Notes under the pieces: generated by a model
Seen by the model: the letters and a program-made list of their open reading frames with translations, nothing else
Told to the model about the DNA's origin: nothing
Database searches by the model: none
In this document: positions 6,819-12,023 of the stretch, piece after piece
Position numbering within the stretch: position 1 is the stretch's first letter
How the letters are laid out: each line of letters starts with the position of its first letter
Made by a program: the position numbers and the translations under genes
DNA from: Pavlovales sp. CCMP2436
Taxonomy: Eukaryota > Haptophyta > Pavlovophyceae > Pavlovales
NCBI GenBank assembly: GCA_026770615.1
Contig: MU631482.1
Span: 30,124-42,146, forward strand
DNA: 12,023 bases
Reading direction: 5' to 3'

Positions 6819-6884
6819 TGAGACACCAACTTGAATACCTATCAGTAAAAATGAGACGCCAACTTGAATACCTATCAGTAATAA
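6819..6884 (+). repeat. 33-base tandem duplication
   Basis: Two adjacent 33-base units, 6819-6851 and 6852-6884, share CCAACTTGAATACCTATCAG and differ at two positions (CACC/CGCC and AAAAA/AATAA). They lie in AT-rich non-coding DNA downstream of the sulfotransferase gene's stop codon. Confidence 0.85.
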
Positions 6885-7016
6885 AATTAAATATAAGAAT
6901 ACGTTACTTGTATATTAAACTGATAAGGATTCCCGATTCAAACTGGCATCATACCCGGATGTACCACACAATTTGTAAGCCAGTCACAGTGGCCGCTGGG
7001 AGTGCGCTATACGCTG
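6885..7016. other. 3' flank of the sulfotransferase gene
   Basis: An AT-rich stretch immediately beyond the sulfotransferase stop codon, probably its 3' untranslated region. No distinct polyadenylation signal is certain. Confidence 0.3.
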
Positions 7017-8199
7017 TCAGTGCCGACTGTCGACTGAGCCGCCCGCTGGCCTCATCATCGGAGGCCCTAGGGCTGCGAGGACAGACCGAACCTGAGCTTG
7101 GAACCGCGTGCGGGCTGCGGCGTACAGCACCTCGTCTGGAGGGTCGCGCAGCGCGGTTAGAAGCTCCGGTCGTCGCTGGAGCATGCCCGTCGCTTTTTTA
7201 TTCACGCGCACAGCGGTGAACTCCTGAGGCCGCGGGGAGCCCCCGAGAATGCGGTGGAAGAGGCAGATTGACAGATTCCACTCCTCAATTAGACCGACGA
7301 AGGCGAAGCCGTCCAGCAGCATGGAGAGCGCGAGCGCTGTCTCGTTCGCCTTCAGCTCGACCGGCTCGTTGCACGCGCGGCCGAGGATCATCCGAGCCGT
7401 GCAGCCGCGCGCTCCAGGCTTGGCCGCGTACTCGCGCGCATTCCTGGCCTCTCGCATCGGCTTGCATTTGTAATGCCGGCGAGCCTCACGAACCTTCACG
7501 CACTGAGGCACCTGAGATGCAGCAGAGATTGATCAGCGCGCAAGTCGAGTGTCGTCGACAGTCGTGTGTCTGATCAGTCTTAGCGGGGAGGACGGTATCC
7601 GGGGGCTCGGGAGCTGGCCCCAGGTTTACCTGGGAGACCGCGAACGGGACCGAACGTTTTTATAGATATTTACTCACCTGGCTCGTCTCTGGCGAGCAGT
7701 CCTGGATGCAATGCTTTCCGTGCCTGAAGGCAGAGACGAGGCGTGCCGCCGGTTTGCGCAGCATGGTCACGAACGAGCCCTTGTGTGCCTGCCACTCGAA
7801 GTCGCCGATCGGCTTGTGCGTCGCGGGCGTGTGGTCGAGCATGAAGTTGCAATGGGCGCGTGGCGGGTACCGCTCTGCGAACCGCTTCTCGTACATCGTG
7901 GTGAAGTCCGAGGCGGACGCGGCCGGTGGCAACTTGCACGCGTAGTGCCACACGGTGTTCATAAACGAGGTGCCCGTCTTGGGCACGTGCAGCCATCGGA
8001 CCCCACGCGCCGAGTGCGGCGGGAAAGGGTGTGCGCGCCCGTCGCAGAGGCGCGCGCGCTCCTCGTCGCTGACCCAGCTGTCGTCGCCGGTCACCGGGAC
8101 AAGCGCGAGCGCGAGCAGCCCGAGCGTGAGCCACCCGCTTGCCATCCTCCGCGACCTCGGCCGCAGCCCAACGCCAGCGCCCCCCGCGCGCGTCTGCAT
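7017..8199 (-). CDS. Type II membrane sulfotransferase (2 exons, 338 aa)
   Basis: Exon 1 (8199-7678) and exon 2 (7511-7017) join in phase 0. Residues 1-18 are basic, 19-37 (ASGWLTLGLLALALVPVTG) form a signal-anchor, and the rest should face the Golgi lumen. HVPKTGTSF at 71-79 is the 5'-phosphosulfate-binding loop of PAPS-dependent sulfotransferases, and RKPAARLVSAFRHG at 148-161 matches the 3'-phosphate-binding RxPxxRxxS motif. Exon 2 has GFAFVGLIEEWNLSICLFHR, a family-typical C-terminal helix, and ends GGSVDSRH. The enzyme should transfer sulfate from PAPS to a glycan or other secreted acceptor; the acceptor is not predictable. Several Cys residues suit a luminal domain. ATG 8199 is chosen for its basic cytosolic tail; ATG 8145 would give a short signal peptide instead. 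The frame is open to about 8256 without another ATG. Confidence 0.85.
7512..7677 (-). other. Sulfotransferase intron, 166 bases, introner-like start
   Basis: It runs from donor GTGAGTAAATATCTATAAAA to acceptor TGCATCTCAG. Its first 45 bases resemble the start of the 97-base element (GTGTGTAAATATCTAG ... GGTCTCC in both). Then follow a near-palindrome CCCAGGTAAACCTGGG and CGGATACCGTC, an 11-base string also found next to the MazG copy. I read it as a diverged member of the same intron family. Confidence 0.6.
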
Positions 8200-8305
8200 G
8201 CGGCGCCCAACCGATTGTTTTTCGTGCCGCTTCAAGCTGCATCCCAGTGAACCCAAAAATGACTTACTTTCCTAATTTGTTGTGTTCAGATTTGATCATT
8301 GATGT

Positions 8306-8384
8306 ATTGATTTGATCATTGATATCCTTTCATACACACTCCAGCACCGTAGGCTTGCGGCGTGGTGGCCTCAGGCAGTATTAA
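8306..8384 (+). repeat. Dispersed repeat arm, inverted copy at 11405-11488
   Basis: This arm contains TTTGATCATTGATATCC, CATACACACTCCAG and CCGTAGGC, then GGTGGCCTCA. The reverse complement of 11405-11488 carries GATATCC, CATACACACTCCAGTGCC and GTAGGC in the same order. The copies are about 80 bases, imperfect, and inverted 3.1 kb apart. No coding potential. Confidence 0.7.
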
Positions 8385-8456
8385 CCTGAAATATAGTTAG
8401 TTATAATTTTACACTCAAAATTAAAGCTATGCGCCTACCCACGAAGTGGCAGTGAG

Positions 8457-8927
8457 GCTATGGCTTCGGTCACCCCCTGTCAGTCTGCGGGTGGGGGACG
8501 ACCATCCTAAGCACTGTGTGCCTCCATAATTGAAGACAGAGCTCGCTCTTGGCTTGCTGGATTCGTCTCGTAGAGATCTATTCTGTACATTTATCAGAAT
8601 TTTGTGAATTTGAATGCGAGGGGTAGTAAATCAGTACCTAACAAAGTGATTTTTTTCAAAAGGGGGGGAGAGGTGGATACGTATTTAGCACAACGAAGAT
8701 AGATATTAAAAAGTTAGAAATTTTTGATGCAGTATATAGCTTTTTTATTTTTTCATATGTAATTTTAAGAATCAAGTTAGTTATTGGGTGTCCATTTTTA
8801 TAAAAAGTTAGATACAATCTACTGCAGATACATATATTTCAAATTTTACTGACCACATTTCGTTATTGTCTTCGGCGAAGCGCTCAGGATGGTCGTCCTC
8901 TAACAGGGGGTGACCAGAGCCAGAGCC
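8457..8927. mobile_element. Foldback (long inverted-repeat) element
   Basis: The arm at 8457-8516 (GGCTATGGCTTCGGTCACCC ... GACGACCATCCTAAGCACTG) is found inverted at 8878-8927 (AGGATGGTCGTCCTC ... CAGGGGGTGACCAGAGCC), with one arm about ten bases shorter. The 360 bases between are AT-rich with stops in all frames and poly(T) and poly(G) runs. It fits a MITE or foldback element with no transposase. Confidence 0.6.
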
Positions 8928-8963
8928 GTGAGCGAGACGCAGGTCCCTGTAGGAGTAGCCTTG

Positions 8964-9115
8964 CTACGGTCGTGCCTCCACGTCACGATCGAAAATCGCC
9001 TGCTCCGCCCAAGTTTCTGAATCTAATCGAGTGTCGAAGACGGCCGGGAGCACGCCAGCAGCACCCGCACTATAACCTTTCCCGCCGCTGATTGCCCGGC
9101 GGGGGCCGCGGCCCA
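8964..9115 (-). CDS. Possible shifted-frame C-terminal extension of the coiled-coil gene
   Basis: Just downstream of the coiled-coil protein's stop, another minus-strand frame reads AISGGKGYSAGAAGVLPAVF, then DTRLDSETWAEQAIFDRDVE, ending ARP and TAG. Its composition looks natural. It overlaps the end of the main ORF, so it may be reached by an intron or a frameshift. No GT donor I tried gives matching phase. Confidence 0.25.
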
Positions 9116-9840
9116 GCGCGGCCGTTTGCAGCCCGGCTTGAAGGCCGAGGCATGGGCTGCTTTGCGCGCGTGCCCTCCACACGTTTGAGCTTCTGCTCGA
9201 GTTCCTTACGCGCCCTTTGCTCGTCAAGAAACATTCGCTCGAGCGTCTCAAGCCGCGAGTTCATAAACGTGACGTCCTCCGTCATACCGGTGCGAACTGT
9301 CACCTCCGAGGCTCCAGCAGGCAGCGAGGTGCAATGAGAGCGGCAGGAGCCGGAGCGGTGGGAACAGGAGCTGGCGGTGGAGAGGGCTGAGGACGGCCGG
9401 TGCACACCCCAGAAGCCTCGCGCGGAGGGCACGCCGGCGGCCCGCGCCAGCGATGCGGGCGTCAAGCTGGGCGCCATGAGGCCGTGCGTGGTCGAGTGGC
9501 CGAGCGGCCGGCGAAGCGACTGTGGGGAGGGCAGGTCGAGTTCGGCCAAGTTTGACGTCGCCCACGGGAACTCGTGGAGGGCACGGGGACCCGGCAGAAC
9601 CCGGGGACCCGGCAGAACCCGGACGCGCGGCGGTAGAGTCAGCGTGGAGAGGCCAAGGCTTGCCCCCACGCCGGTCGGCTGCGCGGGCCCCACCGTCGGC
9701 TGCGAGTCTGCGGCTCGTTGCAAATAGGGCTGGATATGGCGGGTGAGCTCCTTATCCACCCGTTGCTTCCAGCCAAGGTCGAGCTGGTTGTGCGACGAGG
9801 ACGGGCGGGACCGCACTGCGCTCGCTTGCGAGGCTGGCAT
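9070..9840 (-). CDS. Proline-rich protein with C-terminal coiled coil, 256 aa
   Basis: A protein I do not recognise. From ATG 9840 it has a short helix near the N-terminus (LGWKQRVDKELTRHIQPYLQ), a long Pro/Ser/Arg-rich and probably disordered middle, and a coiled coil at about 188-224 (NSRLETLERMFLDEQRARKE, then LEQKLKRVEG) before a basic tail. A tandem 18-base duplication gives RVLPGP twice. The frame stays open upstream to 10203, but that part overlaps the clear FHA exon on the other strand, so I place the start at 9840. A head-to-head arrangement with the FHA gene suggests a shared promoter at 9841-10117. The coil suggests dimerisation or a scaffold, for example cytoskeletal; this is inference only. 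Confidence 0.6.
   Translation of the reverse strand: MPASQASAVRSRPSSSHNQLDLGWKQRVDKELTRHIQPYLQRAADSQPTVGPAQPTGVGASLGLSTLTLPPRVRVLPGPRVLPGPRALHEFPWATSNLAELDLPSPQSLRRPLGHSTTHGLMAPSLTPASLARAAGVPSARGFWGVHRPSSALSTASSCSHRSGSCRSHCTSLPAGASEVTVRTGMTEDVTFMNSRLETLERMFLDEQRARKELEQKLKRVEGTRAKQPMPRPSSRAANGRAGPRPPPGNQRRERL
9584..9619. repeat. 18-base exact tandem duplication in coding sequence
   Basis: Two adjacent units, 9584-9601 and 9602-9619, containing GGGGACCCGGCAGAACC. They are in frame on the minus strand and encode RVLPGP twice, a small coding expansion in the disordered region of the coiled-coil protein. Confidence 0.85.
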
Positions 9841-10117
9841 GGACCGCGCGAGTGCTGCCGTGCTCTTGCGAGCTCGCAAAGCTTCGGGCCCGTGCTCTTG
9901 CGAGCTAGCAGCAAGCTCTGCACGAGGGGGGTTGCTGCAACGGCCATGGCCACTTTTAAAGAGGGGCGCGAGCTCGACTTCGAAGGGGGCAACCCGGACG
10001 TGCGCGGGTCGGTCCAATCTGCGCCACTTGCAGCGGCTCGCCTGCTGGGGAGCAGCTCTCACGCACCAGCACCTCGCTAGACCCTGCCTCGCCCCAGCAA
10101 GCTCGCCCGTGGAGGGG
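9841..10117. promoter_or_regulatory. Probable bidirectional promoter region
   Basis: The 277 bases between the chosen starts of the coiled-coil gene (minus) and the FHA gene (+). It contains a 17-base direct repeat, CCGTGCTCTTGCGAGCT, at 9858-9874 and 9890-9906, which could be a regulatory site pair or a simple duplication. Open frames continue into it from both genes, so one or both proteins may start here instead. Confidence 0.3.
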
Positions 10118-11879
10118 ATGGGCTCCGTGGTGGGTCCGCCCGCGGAGGTTGTGCTCGACCAGTACCCGTCCATGGTCGTCGGTCGGTGGGACCGCTGCCA
10201 CATCTGCCTAGAGGACCCGCTTCTGTCCGAGGTTCACGCCATCATCTCCCTCCGCGAAGGCGTCCTATCCATCAAGGATTTGAACTCAATGAACGGCGTT
10301 TGGCTCAACTCGGTCAAGCTGGCACTCGGTGTGTAAATATCTAGAAATACGTCCGTCCCCTGACAGGTCTCCACCGGACCCAAGTGTTGAGAAACACTCG
10401 GATGAAGGGACCTTCGTAGAGCACACGGTCAAGCTGGCACTCGGTGTGCCCCCTCCCCCTCCGCCAATCCCCAACACACACACACACACACACACAGGGA
10501 GTCCCCCTCATCACATTCTAAACCCCCCCCCCACACACACACCCGATGCTGCTGCAAAGTTGCACGCGTGTGGAGTGAGAAGGGAGCAGGAGGGGAAGTC
10601 CACGCGGAAATCTCCGGACTTTCCTATCATACTCCCTCTTCCACTCCCTGTCGCTGACCCTGACCCTAGTCCTAACCTGGCCCTGATTACCCCCCCCCCT
10701 CCACCCACAGACCCTTCCGCCCTCCACCCCCCCCCACCCCACCCCCACACCAGGCTCCCCATTCAACTACCTTGACCCTGACCCCCCCCCCCCTCCCCCC
10801 CCATCCAGATCGCGTCGAGCTACAGGATGGTGATCTGCTCGCTTTCGGTAACTGGGCCGTTGGTAGCCAACTCTGCTACCGATTCATGTCAGCCTATTTT
10901 CCTGTTTCATTTCATTGAGACGGCCCTCCAAGAGCCTATCTTTAAAATATATAACAGGCTGCGCTTCATGTGGGGTCGGAATGTTATTGACGGGGGAGGG
11001 GAGGGGGGGGGAATTTATTCCTCGGCTTGACGTATCCCTTACACACATTGATATAATTACCACCCTCCATAATGTAGAATCTCTCCCCCCCTCCCCTTCC
11101 CAGCTCAACACGACGTGGGAACGAGGCAACCGTGCTCGGCAAGCTGGTCAATGAGCAACTCACGTTCAAAACGGCGAAGGTGATTGATTCTGCTTTATTG
11201 GGGAGGGATGAGGCTTTTTTTTTTTTTTTTTTTAAGGGTCTACGCAATTTATCGATTAATATAAAGTGATCGATTCCAGCGAGCAACTCGGGTCAAAAAC
11301 GGCAGGAATCAGTACGCTTACACAATGATTCTCTATTTGTTGTCGACCAAATAACAGAAAGCGCCGATTGCTGCTCAAGGAGCTGAGCGCCTCCTCCCAC
11401 TTGAGCAGATAACATCATGAGGCTACCACCCCACACGCCTACGGCACTGGAGTGTGTATGAGAGGATATCAAATCAAATCATATCAATCTAACAATAATA
11501 AAAGGAAGCGAAGGCACGCGCACGCCGCGTGCAGCCCGTTCCCAACCCCATGGCCTCAGCACCCCAGGTACGTGTGTAAAGATCTATAAGTGCAGATGTA
11601 AGCACCTAGGACTTATAGTATCCTATTCATCTGGTGCGTACAGTCCGTTCCCAAAGCCATGGCCTCAGCACCCCAGGCCATCGCTGCAGCACCTCAGGTG
11701 CGCGCACAGCTTTTTTTAGTGCACAGCTTTTTTTCCTTTATTTTTCTTTTTCTTCTAATATTTCTTTAAAGATCTACCGACTTGCACAACCCGATGAATT
11801 ATATGCCTTCCTCTTTTTCATCGGAATCGTCGTCGCGCCGACTCATCCCGTACGCGCACAGCACACAACCTCTCGTTAA
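10118..11879 (+). CDS. FHA-domain phosphopeptide-binding protein (6-exon model, about 196 aa)
   Basis: Modelled exons: 10118-10328, 10809-10887, 11104-11179, 11505-11567, 11644-11697 and 11772-11879; all junctions keep phase. The first two make an FHA domain, which binds phosphothreonine peptides: VVGRWDRCHICLEDPLLSEV (GR ... S), HAIISLREGVLSIKDLNSMN (H, then SxNG) and, across the splice, DRVELQDGDLLAFG with NWAVGSQLCYRF. The S, H and N of the binding loops are present; the usual SR pair is SE. Exon 3 adds a helix, GKLVNEQLTFKTAK, and the next two are Ala/Pro-rich near-repeats (VPNPMASAPQ and VPKAMASAPQ). The last exon may give a hydrophobic tail (LYAFLFFIGIVVAP), or in another frame a Ser-rich end. 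An AATAAA at 11961-11966 may end the transcript. Exons 1-3 are solid; exons 4-6 are tentative. Confidence 0.65.
10311..10448 (+). repeat. 23-base perfect direct repeat flanking the element
   Basis: Copies at 10311-10333 and 10426-10448 share GTCAAGCTGGCACTCGGTGT and three more bases. They behave like a long target-site duplication that doubled the exon end (VKLAL) and its 5' splice site. The second copy is preceded by TTCGTAG, a possible acceptor. Confidence 0.9.
10332..10428 (+). mobile_element. Introner-like 97-base element, copy B (in the FHA intron)
   Basis: It matches the minus strand of 5654-5750 at about 95%. Here it is in sense orientation with its TGTAAATATCTAG end at the donor. It is flanked by a perfect 23-base direct repeat (10311-10333 and 10426-10448) made of exon end plus GTGTG. 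The AGTGTT-GAGA-AACACT hairpin is intact. Confidence 0.85.
10498..10808 (+). repeat. C-rich low-complexity tract
   Basis: Within FHA intron 1 there are repeated runs of 7-10 C, CCACCC and CCCTGACCCTGACC-type strings after the (AC)n microsatellite. It probably serves as the pyrimidine tract for the acceptor at 10808. No coding sense on either strand. Confidence 0.7.
11153..11306 (+). repeat. Imperfect direct repeat of exon 3 end: 11153-11180 and 11281-11306
   Basis: GAGCAACTC and AAAACGGC occur in both copies in the same order. The first copy is the end of FHA exon 3. The second directly follows an acceptor-like GATTCCAG and lies inside the modelled intron 11180-11504. The insert between includes a 19-base poly(T) run. 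If the 11279 acceptor were used, translation would end at TAA 11354, giving a shorter protein of about 146 residues. Confidence 0.6.
11405..11488 (-). repeat. Dispersed repeat arm, partner of 8306-8384
   Basis: The inverted partner of the arm near 8306. It lies in the long modelled FHA intron, just before the exon at 11505. Its left edge abuts a CTGCTCAA ... TTGAGCAG inverted repeat (about 11370-11408). Confidence 0.7.
11536..11676 (+). repeat. 32-base direct repeat flanking a 76-base intron: 11536-11567 and 11645-11676
   Basis: The copies share CCATGGCCTCAGCACCCCAG and differ at two of 32 positions. Both remain coding, giving PVPNPMASAPQ before and SVPKAMASAPQ after the intron at 11568-11643. 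That intron starts GTACGTGTGTAAAGATCTAT, like the element family, and contains the perfect inverted pair CTATAAGT (11584-11591) and ACTTATAG (11611-11618). Its two ends, GTACG and CGTAC, are also complementary. Confidence 0.8.
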
Positions 11880-12023
11880 AAAAAAAAAAACGAAAAAAAT
11901 CCGTCCCACCCGTCCCCCTTTGCAACCCCTTTGCAACTAACCACAACAATATGTTATTATAATAAAGGTCGTTTCGACGCCCGTCTCTCCTCTGCTGCTC
12001 GCCGCCGGCCCGGTAGCCAGCGA
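11880..12023. other. 3' flank of the FHA gene
   Basis: A poly(A) run, then AT-rich sequence with an AATAAA at 11961-11966 and a GC-rich end that may begin another exon or gene beyond the window. Nothing more can be assigned. Confidence 0.35.

Larger units (their letters stand above)
10329..10808 (+). other. FHA intron 1, 480 bases, composite
   Basis: Donor GTGTGTAAATAT, acceptor CCATCCAG; splicing rebuilds the FHA strand LALDRVELQDGD. Its first part is the 97-base element, followed by a second copy of the exon edge and donor at 10426-10448, then a C-rich tract with an (AC)n run at about 10474-10496 and long poly(C) blocks. The C-rich remainder, starting GTGTGCCCCC, looks like the original intron into whose donor the element was inserted. 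Confidence 0.65.

Noticed and set aside
7660..8275. Plus-strand and alternate-frame ORFs over the sulfotransferase exon
   Set aside because: The minus frame with HVPKTGTSF and the 3'-phosphate motif explains the region; the others are shadows.
9092..9746. Plus-strand ORFs of 74-116 aa
   Set aside because: Arg/Gly-rich shadows of the minus-strand coiled-coil gene.
10655..10800. Telomere-like C-rich repeats
   Set aside because: CCCTGACCCTGACC strings are irregular and lie inside a spliced intron; no regular telomeric unit.

Overview
This window looks like nuclear DNA from a single-celled eukaryote, most likely a GC-rich microalga; I cannot name the lineage. GC-rich reading frames are cut by GT-AG spliceosomal introns, with AT-rich or C-rich non-coding DNA between them. 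There are tRNA-derived SINE-like and MITE-like repeats, and no bacterial gene packing. All exon models below were read by eye from frame, phase and splice borders; there is no transcript support.

Layout. 1-1211: the 3' end of an unrecognised + strand gene whose 691-base intron carries spare copies of both flanking exon edges. 1235-1822: two weak ORFs. 2041-2532: two tandem copies of a tRNA-derived SINE-like repeat. 2667-3784: two poorly resolved minus-strand gene pieces, one coiled-coil rich and one membrane-like. 4085-4576: an intact minus-strand gene for a coiled-coil, single-anchor membrane protein ending in RDEL. 5073-6088: a three-exon MazG-type nucleotide pyrophosphohydrolase with an acidic C-terminal extension. 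6180-6690: a MITE-like inverted-repeat element inserted in an older repeat, whose uninterrupted relative lies at 720-812 in the opposite orientation. 7017-8199: a two-exon, minus-strand, type II membrane sulfotransferase. 8306-8927: a dispersed repeat arm and a 470-base foldback element. 9070-9840: a minus-strand coiled-coil protein. 10118-11879: a + strand FHA-domain gene, divergent from it, modelled with six exons.

The genes do not form an obvious pathway. What links them is intron structure. A 97-base sequence, about 95% identical and in opposite orientations, lies in an intron of the MazG gene and an intron of the FHA gene. A divergent relative starts the sulfotransferase intron. Several introns are flanked by, or contain, 23-41 base direct duplications of the neighbouring exon edge together with its splice site. 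This is what recent intron gain or growth by introner-like insertions with long target duplications would leave, and it is the most interesting signal here.
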